DNA of 64,000 nt from Cetobacterium sp050033475 (GTDB lineage Bacteria; Fusobacteriota; Fusobacteriia; Fusobacteriales; Fusobacteriaceae), in contig NZ_CP188319.1 of the NCBI RefSeq assembly GCF_050033475.1, forward strand, positions 1,550,001 through 1,614,000, given 5' to 3'. The position numbers and the translations under genes were made by a program. Shown here in pieces: positions 1-9,200 of the stretch. Below the pieces are notes generated by a model. The model worked only from the letters and a program-made list of their open reading frames with translations, was not told where the DNA came from and did no database searches. Position 1 is the stretch's first letter, and each line of letters starts with the position of its first letter.

Positions 1-6
1 TTTCAT
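1..6 (-). CDS. Start of a gene running off the left edge
   Basis: Only ATG-AAA (Met-Lys) of this minus-strand gene is inside the window. The start is convincing because a GGAGGA ribosome site (13-18) lies six bases upstream of the ATG. A TTGACA -35 (71-76) and a weaker TATGCT -10 (46-51) lie upstream, and a GntR-type palindrome (36-45) sits just downstream of that -10. The gene is divergent from the ketopantoate-reductase-like gene and may belong to the same GntR-controlled pathway. Nothing can be said about its product. Confidence 0.6.
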
Positions 7-35
7 ATATTGTCCTCCAACCTGATTTGTATTAG

Positions 36-45
36 TTGTATACAA
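36..45. promoter_or_regulatory. Candidate GntR/FCD operator, TTGTATACAA
   Basis: This is a perfect 10-base palindrome of the TNGTNNACNA type used by FadR/FCD-family GntR regulators. A near copy (TTGTATACTA) lies in the promoter of the GntR gene at 1395-2084. It would sit at the transcription start of the gene leaving the left edge, so that gene is its likeliest target. The pairing of regulator and site is inferred. Confidence 0.45.
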
Positions 46-281
46 GCATAGTAGTCTAAAAGTTGAAAGTTGTCAAACAGTTTTTTGCACATATTTCAGA
101 CAACTTTTGCTAATTTCAGAAATAAAACATTGAATAAAAACAAATAAGTCCTTATTTTATCTTATTTCTCAATTGTTGACATTTAATTGTCAAACAGCAT
201 TTTTCTATTTTAGTACTTTAAAAAAAATTTCTTTGTGATAAAATTAATTTAGAAATTTTTAAAATAAAGGAGATATAAAAA
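46..281. other. Divergent intergenic region upstream of the reductase gene
   Basis: About 240 AT-rich bases without a gene. TTGTCAAACAG occurs twice as a direct repeat (70-80 and 187-197); its complement contains TTGACA, so each copy can be a minus-strand -35. AAAGTTGTC (66-74) and GACAACTTT (99-107) form a 9-base inverted repeat. TTGACA at 176-181 is a possible plus-strand -35, but no good -10 follows at 17 bases. I see no RNA gene here. Confidence 0.4.
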
Positions 282-1211
282 ATGAAAATCACCATAGTTG
301 GAGCAGGGGCCATGGGTTCCCGTTTCGGTTATATGTTAAAAAAAGCCAATCATCAGGTGGAACTTGTTGATACCTGGGAACCCCATGTGAAAATTATTCA
401 AGAGAAGGGACTTCTTGTTTCTCAAGATGATAAAAATATTCAAGTTTTTATCCCAGCCTATTTCCCTCAAGAGGTAAAGAATATTCCAGAACTTATAATT
501 CTTTTTACGAAATCCATGGCTTTAGAATCTACTCTTCAATCTGTAAAAAATATTTTAGGACCTGAGACTAAAGTTCTATGTTTACTAAATGGTTTAGGAC
601 ATTTGGAAGTTTTGGAAAAATATATTTCTAGAAAAAATATTTTCATGGGTGTCACCCTATGGACAGCTGGTCTTTTAGGCCCTGGCCATGTAAATCTTAC
701 AGGTACAGGTTCCCTAGAAATTGAAAATATAGATCCTCTAGAAACAAAAGAAGGGAAACTTATAGTTGAAGCTTTGAATAAAGCCGATCTCAATTGCACT
801 CTTTCAACCAATGTAACTGAATCTATTTGGAAAAAAGCCTGTGTCAACGGTGCTCTCAATGGAACTTGCACCTTATTAGAATGTAATATTAAGGAATTTG
901 GAGGATTAGAAGGATCAGGAACTTTAATCAGAGAAATTATTAAAGAGTTTAGAGAAGTGGGGAAAGTTCATAGAGTGAATTTAAATGTTGAAAATATTGC
1001 TCAGGAAATTGAAGGTATTTATTCCCCAGAAAAAGCTGGAGATCACTATCCTTCAATGTATCAGGATCTAATTCAAAATCATAGACTTACAGAAATTGAT
1101 TATATAAATGGATATGTTGCCAAGGAAGGAAAGACTCACAATATTCCTACTCCCTATAATTCTTTCTTAACTTTGCTTATACACAGTAAGGAACAATTGT
1201 TAGTAAAATAA
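282..1211 (+). CDS. 2-dehydropantoate 2-reductase family protein (ApbA/PanE-like)
   Basis: This 309-residue cytosolic NADPH-dependent ketoacid reductase belongs to the ketopantoate reductase family, which makes pantoate for pantothenate and CoA. The N-terminus has a Rossmann fold with GAGAMG at residues 7-12. LLNGLG (101-106) and the WKKACVNGALN segment (183-193), with the expected catalytic Lys and Asn, match the family, and the length is normal. The start has AAAGGAG nine bases upstream. The gene stands alone, ends in a strong terminator and converges on a GntR-type regulator. No other pantothenate gene is near, and many family members act on other 2-oxo acids in catabolic loci, so I do not assign panE. 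Family is sure; substrate is not. Confidence 0.85.
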   Translation: MKITIVGAGAMGSRFGYMLKKANHQVELVDTWEPHVKIIQEKGLLVSQDDKNIQVFIPAYFPQEVKNIPELIILFTKSMALESTLQSVKNILGPETKVLCLLNGLGHLEVLEKYISRKNIFMGVTLWTAGLLGPGHVNLTGTGSLEIENIDPLETKEGKLIVEALNKADLNCTLSTNVTESIWKKACVNGALNGTCTLLECNIKEFGGLEGSGTLIREIIKEFREVGKVHRVNLNVENIAQEIEGIYSPEKAGDHYPSMYQDLIQNHRLTEIDYINGYVAKEGKTHNIPTPYNSFLTLLIHSKEQLLVK

Positions 1212-1271
1212 AGCATAATCAAAATATAGACGACACTATAGGTGGATATATAGCAAAATTTCTTTGCAAAA

Positions 1272-1305
1272 AAAAATAGGAGAGTGTGCAACCTCTCCTA
1301 TTTTT
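1272..1305 (+). terminator. Rho-independent terminator of the reductase gene
   Basis: A perfect 13-base stem (1272-1284 with 1293-1305) has GGAGAG at its core, an 8-base loop and terminal A/T runs giving a T tail on either strand. It can also stop transcripts arriving from the convergent GntR gene. Confidence 0.85.
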
Positions 1306-1394
1306 ATGCCTTGATAAATATGATGATTATGTCATCACAGCTTATATTAAAATTATAACTAATTTAAAAAACAAAGTCAACTAAGAACAATTAA

Positions 1395-2084
1395 TTATTT
1401 AAAATAAGTACAATACTTTTCTCTATATTTTTCAATAACTTCTTTGTAATTTAATAAATGTTCTTCAACTAACCTATCTACCTTATCAACATCTCTATTT
1501 TTTATAACATTTAAAATTTCTATATGTTGATTTAAAGTTGCTTCTATATTTGTTTTTTCTAAAGCATCAATAAGTCTCAATCTATCATAGTGGGTAGATA
1601 ATCTTTTTATGGCCTTCCAAATATTTTTCTTATTATATCTATCAAAAAGTATTGTATGGAACTCATTATCTAAGGAAAAAAATTCATGTAAATTATGACT
1701 GAAACTTAAACTTATTTTTTGATATTCAATATTTTTTTCCAATTGATTTATAAGTTCCCCATTATTTTCATCTCTACAGGCTAATTTTAAAATTTTTCTC
1801 TCGCAGGTTTCTCTTAAAAAAATAGCCTCTTCAACTAAAGTTAAATCTATTTTAGAAATAAAAGTTCCCTTCTGAGGAAAAACTTCCAACAATTTTTCCT
1901 CAATCAATTGAACTATAGCTTCCCTAAGTGGAGTTCTACTTACATTCAATTCTCTACTTAAATCTATTTCTCCAATGGCCTCCCCTGGCTCTAAATTTAA
2001 ATTCATTATATTTTCTTTCAATACTCTATAGGTATACTGTCTCGTATTTTCCTTTAAAAACTTTTTTACACCTTCTAATTTCAC
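1395..2084 (-). CDS. GntR-family transcriptional regulator, FCD subfamily
   Basis: This 229-residue DNA-binding regulator has an N-terminal winged helix (about residues 14-82). Its recognition region reads SRELNVSRTPLREAI, the usual GntR signature. The all-helical C-terminal FCD ligand domain (about 88-220) usually binds small organic acids and metal. Translation begins at GTG: an in-frame TAG lies two codons upstream and AAGGGGTG precedes at proper distance. The promoter carries a palindrome that also occurs near the left edge of the window, which suggests autoregulation and control of the gene pair there. The effector cannot be read from sequence. Confidence 0.9.
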   Translation of the reverse strand: MKLEGVKKFLKENTRQYTYRVLKENIMNLNLEPGEAIGEIDLSRELNVSRTPLREAIVQLIEEKLLEVFPQKGTFISKIDLTLVEEAIFLRETCERKILKLACRDENNGELINQLEKNIEYQKISLSFSHNLHEFFSLDNEFHTILFDRYNKKNIWKAIKRLSTHYDRLRLIDALEKTNIEATLNQHIEILNVIKNRDVDKVDRLVEEHLLNYKEVIEKYREKYCTYFK

Positions 2085-2118
2085 TGACTATGTCACCCCT
2101 TATTGTTTTTGCCCTCTT

Positions 2119-2147
2119 ATTATAACACTATTTTACCTTGTATACTA
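2119..2147 (-). promoter_or_regulatory. Promoter of the GntR gene with overlapping operator
   Basis: The -10 TATAAT lies at 2119-2124. Seventeen bases upstream the -35 position (2142-2147, TAGTAT) is overlapped by the near-palindrome TTGTATACTA (2138-2147 read on plus). A regulator bound there would block RNA polymerase, as expected for negative autoregulation. Confidence 0.5.
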
Positions 2148-2245
2148 GAATATTTGTTATTCATTTTATATATATCCAATGGGAAGGATTCCCTTTCTTC
2201 TCTGGTAAATACTGTTAACTATCAATTTTTAGAAAGGAGTCCCCA

Positions 2246-3427
2246 GTGAAAAAAAAATTAGCAGTTGCCCTTATCATATTAATTATTCCTTTTATTTTTC
2301 TTTTTTTCAAGAAAAATAAAGTTTCTGCTTTTACTCTAGAGAAAAGAACAATTTCCCAAGAGCTTCTTCTTTCTGGAACCATAGAAGGAGAAAATATTGC
2401 TACTCTTTCCTCGGAAATCAATGGAGTTATCCTAGAAGTTTTTAAGGACCAGGGAGATTTTGCCAAGGCAGATGAAGTTCTATGTTCCTTAAATTCCCAG
2501 GAAATAAATTTAGAAATTCAAAGGGCCAAGGAAAATTTACTCTCTGCTGAACTTCGATTAAAAAAATTAGAATCTTCAGATTATCCCAACGCTTCCCAAG
2601 AACTTCTTAGAACTAAAAGTAATTATAAAATTGCCCTGGAGGAGTTTTCTAAATTTGAAAAACTTCATAGAAAATTTTATATAACTTCTCTAGAATATAA
2701 TCAGAAAAAAAATTCTCTAGAAGAAGCCAAGGTTCAATTGGAACTGGCTGAAAATAAATTTAAAACTCTTCAGAAGGATGGAGTGGATAAAAAATCCTTA
2801 GAAAGTGAAATAAAAAATATTGAACTTTCCATTGAGTCCTTGGAAAAAAAATTAGAGAAACATTTTATAAAAGCTCCCTATGATTCCTATATCACAGAAA
2901 AATTTATAGAAAAGGGCGAAACTCTTTCTAATCAAACAAAAGTTTTTCAAATAGCCTCTTCAGAAACTAAAATTGTTTCCATAGATCTCGATGAAAAATA
3001 TTCTCATATGGTTGCCCTAGGAGCTTCCTGTAAAATTTTTCCCAATTCAACTTTAACCCAATACGCCACAGGAAATATTTTTTTCATAGGAAACAGTGTA
3101 AATGAAAATACTGGCTCCTTAAAATTAAAATCCACAATCTCTGAAAATAATTTAAATTTTCTTTATAACAGTACAGTGACCTGTATCATTGAAGCAATTC
3201 CAATGGAAGATATTCTTTTAGTCCCTGAAAAATATCTCTTTTTTGAAAATAATAAAATTTTTGTTTTTATTTTAGAAAATAATAGAGCTTCTCTAAGAGA
3301 AATTGAAGGACAAAATAGTTCCCAAGGGTTTATAATTTCCAAAGGAGCCTTCTCTGGAGATATTATTCTTTTTCCAGAAAATTTAAAAGACAATGAAAAA
3401 GTTGAAATTATTTTTAACCAGGAGTGA
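2246..3427 (+). CDS. HlyD/MacA-type periplasmic adaptor (membrane fusion) protein
   Basis: This 393-residue adaptor links an inner-membrane ABC transporter to an outer-membrane channel. An uncleaved signal anchor (residues about 5-22) is followed by a beta/lipoyl half-domain (SSEINGVILEVFKDQGD, about 54-70), a long coiled-coil hairpin (about 80-200), the second lipoyl half (FIKAPYDSYITEKFIEKGE) and beta-barrel/proximal domains. The GTG start follows AAAGGAG. It is the first gene of an operon with an FtsX-like permease (4 bases downstream) and an ABC ATPase. The set resembles MacAB split into separate permease and ATPase. Substrate is unknown; macrolide, peptide or lipid export are all possible. 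Confidence 0.88.
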   Translation: MKKKLAVALIILIIPFIFLFFKKNKVSAFTLEKRTISQELLLSGTIEGENIATLSSEINGVILEVFKDQGDFAKADEVLCSLNSQEINLEIQRAKENLLSAELRLKKLESSDYPNASQELLRTKSNYKIALEEFSKFEKLHRKFYITSLEYNQKKNSLEEAKVQLELAENKFKTLQKDGVDKKSLESEIKNIELSIESLEKKLEKHFIKAPYDSYITEKFIEKGETLSNQTKVFQIASSETKIVSIDLDEKYSHMVALGASCKIFPNSTLTQYATGNIFFIGNSVNENTGSLKLKSTISENNLNFLYNSTVTCIIEAIPMEDILLVPEKYLFFENNKIFVFILENNRASLREIEGQNSSQGFIISKGAFSGDIILFPENLKDNEKVEIIFNQE

Positions 3428-3431
3428 TTTT

Positions 3432-4622
3432 ATGAAATATGAATTTAAAATTGCCCTGGGATTTTTAAAATATACCAAGGGACAAAGTATTTTTATAACA
3501 TTGACCATAGGACTTGGGGTTGCCATACAAATTTTTATTTCTTCTCTTATTATTTCTCTACAAGAAAATCTAATAGATGAACTTCTAGGAGATTCCTTTC
3601 ATATTCTTCTAGAAGAAGGTAAAATTGAAAATACTTTCTCTCAAAATAATCTCTATATTTTAGGGAATAGCTCTAGAGACCGTCAAAAAATTTCTCAATA
3701 TACTTCGCTTATAGATTTTTTTAAAAATCAAAAAGAAGTTACTTTAGTTATCCCTACTCTAGAAGGAACTGGTATTCTCAGAAAACAGTATAAAACCATT
3801 CCCTTAAATATAAAAGGAGTTGATTTAGATAAATATCCAGATCTTTTTAGAATTAAATCTAGAATTTTTAAGGGAAATTATCAATTATCATCTAATAATA
3901 TCCTCATCGGTAAAAGACTCAGCGAAGATTATAATTTAGAACCACAAGATTTAATAAATATTGTATTTGCCTCTGGAGAAATTCTTCCCTTTAGAATTTC
4001 AGGTATTTTTGATTTTGAAAATCCCGCTTCTAATAGTTCCTTGGCTTTTATTCATATTGATAAAGCTCGGATTATTTTTCAGAAAAAAGGAGCAATCACC
4101 CATTTAAATCTCCAAATTAAGAATATCTTTGAAGCTACTTCTCTAGCTAATAAATATTCACTTCTCTATCCAGAATTAGAAGTTATCCCTTGGACTAGAG
4201 ATGGAACCCGTTTTTTAAGTGCTTTAAAGGGACAAACTGGAACCAGTATCACCATTGAAATTGTGGTACTATTGGGAACTTCCATGAGTATTGCCAGTGT
4301 ACTTTTAGTCATGGTCATACAGAAGAAAAAACAAATTGGAATTTTGAAAGCAATGGGTGTTTCGGATTTTTCCTCTGGATTGATTTTTGTAATTGAAGGA
4401 GCTATTATTGGATTTATGGGAGCCTTTCTTGGAAGTTTTTTAGGATTATTTTTAGTTTTTTTATACGAAATTGGAGCTAAACCAACCTTTCCTATTAAAA
4501 TTTTTCCTGAAAAAATTATTTTTATTTTTATTATATCCATTTTAATTGGAATGATTGCCAGTATTATTCCTGCAAGAAATTGTTCTAAAATGACTCCTGG
4601 GGAGGTAATTAGAAATGAATAA
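3432..4622 (+). CDS. FtsX/MacB/LolC-family ABC transporter permease
   Basis: This 396-residue inner-membrane permease has the FtsX layout: one N-terminal membrane helix (about 16-38), a large periplasmic domain (about 40-265), then three C-terminal helices (about 280-305, 325-350, 365-385), ending in RNCSKMTPGEVIRNE. I place the start at ATG 3432, which has AGGAG at the right distance; an in-frame ATG at 3393 lies inside the preceding gene and lacks a ribosome site. The stop overlaps the ATPase gene by 8 bases, so the two are translationally coupled. MacB would carry its ATPase fused, so this is the LolCD-like split form. Confidence 0.88.
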   Translation: MKYEFKIALGFLKYTKGQSIFITLTIGLGVAIQIFISSLIISLQENLIDELLGDSFHILLEEGKIENTFSQNNLYILGNSSRDRQKISQYTSLIDFFKNQKEVTLVIPTLEGTGILRKQYKTIPLNIKGVDLDKYPDLFRIKSRIFKGNYQLSSNNILIGKRLSEDYNLEPQDLINIVFASGEILPFRISGIFDFENPASNSSLAFIHIDKARIIFQKKGAITHLNLQIKNIFEATSLANKYSLLYPELEVIPWTRDGTRFLSALKGQTGTSITIEIVVLLGTSMSIASVLLVMVIQKKKQIGILKAMGVSDFSSGLIFVIEGAIIGFMGAFLGSFLGLFLVFLYEIGAKPTFPIKIFPEKIIFIFIISILIGMIASIIPARNCSKMTPGEVIRNE

Positions 4623-5304
4623 TAAATCTCATCTTTTAGAATTAAAAAATATAGAAAAATCCTATGGAAATCATAGAATTTTAAAAAATATTAATTTAAC
4701 CATTAATAGAGGAGAATTTATTGCTATTATAGGCCAAAGTGGAAGTGGAAAAAGTACTCTTTTAAATATTCTAGGAGCTCTAGATAAACCCACAGAAGGT
4801 TCTATTTTTTTCAAAGAAAAGGACATTTCCAAATGTACATCTAAGGAATTGGCTAAATTTAGAAATGAAGAAATTGGTTTTATTTTTCAATTTCACTATC
4901 TTCTCCCTGAATTTACTGTTTTGGAAAATTTATTGATTCCCACTTGGATAATGGAAAAAACTTCCACTTTAAAATTTAAGGATCGGGCTCTCAGTCTGTT
5001 AAAAGAAATTGGTCTGGAAAATTTAGAAAATAGAAAAATTTCTCAACTTTCTGGAGGACAGCAACAACGGGTTGCCATTGCCAGAGCACTTATGAATAAT
5101 TCATCCTTAATTTTAGCCGATGAACCCACAGGAAATTTAGATTCTAAAAATACTCTCCAAGTCTATGAACTACTTCGAAAAATCAATAGAGAAACTGAAA
5201 CAACATTTATAATTGTAACCCATGATGAAACCATTGCCCAACTTTCCAATAGAATTATAAAAATTATTGATGGAGAAATTGTTCAAGATACCTCCACTCT
5301 ATGA
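4615..5304 (+). CDS. LolD/MacB-type ABC transporter ATPase
   Basis: This 229-residue cytoplasmic ATPase drives the permease encoded just upstream. All motifs are present: Walker A GQSGSGKST (40-48), Q-loop FIFQF (89-93), signature LSGGQQQR (145-152), Walker B LILADE (165-170), D-loop and switch His203. It belongs to the short LolD/MacB/FtsE class with strong similarity to lipoprotein-release and mechanotransmission transporters. The gene overlaps the permease by 8 bases. Without the adaptor one might call it LolD; the adaptor argues for efflux across both membranes. Confidence 0.92.
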   Translation: MNNKSHLLELKNIEKSYGNHRILKNINLTINRGEFIAIIGQSGSGKSTLLNILGALDKPTEGSIFFKEKDISKCTSKELAKFRNEEIGFIFQFHYLLPEFTVLENLLIPTWIMEKTSTLKFKDRALSLLKEIGLENLENRKISQLSGGQQQRVAIARALMNNSSLILADEPTGNLDSKNTLQVYELLRKINRETETTFIIVTHDETIAQLSNRIIKIIDGEIVQDTSTL

Positions 5305-5331
5305 TAGAATATATATTGAAAGGGGTGGAAA

Positions 5332-5496
5332 ATGACAAAATTAAGAAACATATCTAAAATAATCTGTGCTGTCATAGCCTTAATCGGAATATTTTTAAAA
5401 GTTAATATTCTGACTTTAATTTTAATCTGTATGGCTGGAACTGTGATTTCAGAAATTATTCAAGATTTAATTGAAAAATATAAAAAGAATAGATAA
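5332..5496 (+). CDS. Small membrane protein, 54 residues
   Basis: ATG at 5332 follows AAGGGGTGG at good distance. The 54-residue product has two hydrophobic stretches (about 10-23 and 25-42) separated by FLKVN, and a Lys/Arg-rich tail ending KYKKNR. It lies 27 bases after the ABC ATPase gene and before the operon terminator, so it is probably the last cistron of the efflux operon. Similar tiny membrane proteins sometimes modulate transporters, but I recognise no family. Confidence 0.6.
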   Translation: MTKLRNISKIICAVIALIGIFLKVNILTLILICMAGTVISEIIQDLIEKYKKNR

Positions 5497-5498
5497 AG

Positions 5499-5531
5499 AA
5501 AGCTCTCTTAAAATTACTAAGAGAGCTTTTT
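5499..5531. terminator. Terminator of the efflux operon
   Basis: A perfect 12-base stem (5499-5510 with 5518-5529, core AGCTCTC/GAGAGCT) and a 7-base loop are followed by T's. The stop codon of the minus-strand kinase relic (5517-5519) lies in its loop, so the hairpin serves both sides. Confidence 0.85.
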
Positions 5532-5971
5532 ATTAAAATTATTTAATTCAAAAACTAATTTAGAAACTTCTTGAATATCCTTTCCTAAAAAATCAACCAA
5601 ATGTTTTTCGTATAAATAACCTAAAAATTTTAGTTTTGAAGCTAAGGAAATAACCTTTGAAATTATTTCTCCACCTAAATTAGAATAATTTTCATACTAT
5701 TTAGGCATATTAAAAAAATAAAAACATCTCTCACTTGAACATAGGAAGTATATTTTTCATTTATAACTTCTTCAAAATCTATCATATACACATTTTCTTT
5801 TTTTATTGTAAAATTTCTTATTTGAGCTCCTCCATGGGCATGACCATAATTATGAAGTTTTGATAAAACTCCCATGGCTTTTTTTAAATATATATTGGGA
5901 TCCAATTCCCTATGATTTCTCAGATAATGTAATAAGCTTCCTTTCATATATTTAATTAATATATTTTTTGA
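5517..5971 (-). pseudogene. Frameshifted, N-truncated remnant of a small-molecule/LPS-type kinase
   Basis: The open frame begins without a real start (an in-frame stop is at 5972-5974). It holds only the kinase C-lobe: a hinge-like ILIKYMKGSLLHYLRNH, then the catalytic loop YGHAHGGAQIRNF and the metal-binding IDFEEV. In Kdo-kinase/Bud32/RIO-like enzymes the loop reads HGD; here it is HGG, so the catalytic Asp is missing. After FIFLICLN the frame is lost near 5692. One base further, YENYSNLGGEIISKVISL continues in the next frame to a TAG at 5517-5519, as in a real C-terminus. The N-lobe is absent. The gene is dead by truncation, frameshift and active-site loss. Confidence 0.6.
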
Positions 5972-6238
5972 TTATATCATATTTTTCTCATCCCTTCAGC
6001 TGATTTCCACTGTAATTTTATACGTACTTAAATTATACAGTATGAACTATTATTTTTAGAAATATTTAGTCTTAATTTTGTCAAACATCTACTATTTCAA
6101 AGGTTTGTAACTTTATGTATTTATCAAATATATTTTTCTCTTGCATTCATATATTTTTTGAAATATAATATACTCTGTGTTTTTATTTTTTTGCAAAAAT
6201 TTTTTGTATATATTTTTTTTATGATAAAGGAGTTATAA
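5972..6238. other. Upstream region of the YadA-like adhesin
   Basis: About 270 AT-rich bases. AAAGGAG (6226-6232) serves yadA. The leader holds long T runs, including T8 ending at 6220 close to the start, which could slip, although I cannot place a -10/-35 spaced by it. TTGTCAAACA at 6078-6087 repeats a motif from the left edge of the window. I see no gene here. Confidence 0.35.
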
Positions 6239-9200
6239 ATGAAACAATTGTATTTTTCTATTTTGGGAGTTTTTCTTTTTATTAACAGCTTTTGTCAAGC
6301 TGCCCCAGAAACCCATGGAACTTCTGTTGGAGATAAATCTTCCGCAGATCCCTTTAGATCAATTGCTATAGGAAAAAATTCTAAAGCAACAGATTCAAAT
6401 TCAATTTCAATTGGTGATGATTCTAAAGCTGAAGGAAATAGTGCTATTTCCTTAGGAACCGAAGCTCATTCTGCAGACAAAAAATCTATAGCTATTGGAC
6501 TTCAAGCAGATGCTAGCAATAATCAATCAATTTCAATTGGAGCTTTATCTAAAGCAACAGAACATTCTGCAATTGCTCTTGGAGCTGGAGCTGAAGCTAA
6601 TGCTCGTTCATCGGTTGCTATTGGTTTTGGATCAACTACCTCTGAAAGAGATACTGTATCCTTCGGAGCTAGTGATATTAAAAGAAGGCTTGTTAATATC
6701 GCAGAAGGAAAAGATCCTAATGATGCAGTTAGTATGAGTCAGCTAACTACAACAAATAATAATGTTACAGCAAATTCCAATAACATTGCTACTAACTCTA
6801 GCAATATTGCTAACAATTCCAAAGAAATTTCTAATGTTAAAAACAGTTTAGATAATACTAACAAAAATGTAGATACTAACACTAAGGACATCGACGGACT
6901 TAAAAATAACGTTAATAGCAATACTCAGAATATCAATAAAAATTCTAATGATATTTCTAATAACACTAATAACATTACTAATAATTCTAAAGAAATTTCT
7001 AATGTTAAAAACAGTTTAGATAATACTAACAAAAATGTAGATACTAACACTAAGGACATTGATGGCCTTAAAAATAACGTTAACAGCAATACTCAGAATA
7101 TCAATAAAAATTCTACTGACATTTCGAATAACTCTACTAATATTGCTAATAATACTAATAACATTACTAACAACTCTAAAGAGATTTCTAATAACTCTAC
7201 TAATATTACTAACAATTCCAAAGAGATTTCTAACGTTAAAAATAATTTAGATAATACTAACAAAAATGTGGATACTAACACTAAAGATATTGATGGCCTT
7301 AAAAACAAGGTTAACAGCAATACTCAGAATATCAATAAAAACTCTACTAATATTGTTAATAACACTAATAACATTACTAATAATTCTAAAGAAATTTCTA
7401 ATGTTAAAAACAATTTAGATGATACTAACAAAAATGTGGATACTAACACCAAGGACATTGACGGACTTAAAAATAATGTTAATAACAATACTCAGAATAT
7501 CAATAAAAACTCTACTGACATTTCGAATAACTCTAAAGATATTTCTAATAACTCTACTAATATTACTAACAATTCCAAAGAAATTTCTAACGTTAAAAAT
7601 AGTTTAGATAATACTAATAAAAAAGTAGATACTAACACTAAGGACATTGATGGACTTAAAAATAACGTTAACAGCAATACTCAAAATATCAATAAAAACT
7701 CTACTGACATTTCTAATAACTCTACTAATATTACTAACAACTCTAAAGAAATTTCTAACGTTAAAAATAATTTAGATAATACTAACAAAAATGTAGATAC
7801 TAACACTAAGGACATTGATGGACTTAAAAACAATGTTAATAACAATACTCAAAAGATTGATAAAAATTCTACTGATATTTCTAATAACTCTAACAATATT
7901 ACTAACAATGCCAAAGAAATTTCTAATGTTAAAAACAGTTTAGATAATACTAACAAAAATGTAGATACTAACACTAAGGATATTGATGGCCTTAAAAATA
8001 ACGTTAACAGCAATACTCAGAATATCAATAAAAACTCTACTGACATTTCGAATAACTCTAAAGATATTTCTAATAACTCTACTAATATTACTAACAATTC
8101 CAAAGAGATTTCTAACGTTAAAAATAGTTTAGATAATACTAACAAAAATGTAGATACTAACACTAAGGACATTGACGGACTTAAAAATAACGTTAATAGC
8201 AATACTCAGAATATCAATAAAAACTCTACTGACATTTCGAACAACTCTAAAGAGATTTCTAATAACTCTACTAATATTACTAACAATTCCAAAGAAATTT
8301 CTAACGTTAAAAATAATTTAGATAATACTAACAAAAATGTGGATACTAACACTAAAGATATTGATGGCCTTAAAAACAAGGTTAACAGCAATACTCAGAA
8401 TATCAATAAAAACTCTACTAATATTGTTAATAACACTAATAACATTACTAATAATTCTAAAGAAATTTCTAATGTTAAAAACAATTTAGATGATACTAAC
8501 AAAAATGTGGATACTAACACTAAGGACATTGATGGCCTTAAAAATAACGTTAACAGCAATACGCAGAATATCAATAAAAACTCTACTGACATTTCGAATA
8601 ACTCTAAAGATATTTCTAATAACTCTAACAATATTACTAACAATTCCAAAGAGATTTCTAACGTTAAAAATAGTTTAGATAATACTAACAAAAATGTAGA
8701 TACTAACACTAAGGACATTGACGGACTTAAAAATAACGTTAATAGCAATACTCAGAATATCAATAAAAACTCTACTGACATTTCGAACAACTCTAAAGAA
8801 ATTTCTAACGTTAAAAACAGTTTAGATAATACTGATAAAAAAGTAGATACTAACACCAAGGACATTGACGGACTTAAAAATAATGTTAACAGCAATACTC
8901 AAAAGATTGATAAAAACTCTACTAATATTGCTAATAACTCTAACAACATTACTAACAATTCCAAAGAAATTTCTAATGTTAAAAATAATTTAGATAATAC
9001 TAACAAAAATGTGGATACTAATACTAAGAATATTGATGGACTTAAAAACAAGGTTAACAGCAATACTCAAAATATCAATAAAAACTCTAAGGATATCTCT
9101 AATAACTCTACTAATATTGCTAATAACACTAATAACATTACTAATAATTCTAAAGAAATTTCTAATGTTAAAAACAATTTAGATGATACTAACAAAAATG

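Noticed and set aside
3393..3431. Upstream ATG for the FtsX-like permease
   Set aside because: It lies inside the adaptor gene without a ribosome site; ATG 3432 has AGGAG at good distance.
5675..5947. 90-codon minus-strand open frame as an intact small kinase-like gene
   Set aside because: The coding similarity continues beyond its stop in another frame and begins before its ATG; it is a pseudogene fragment.
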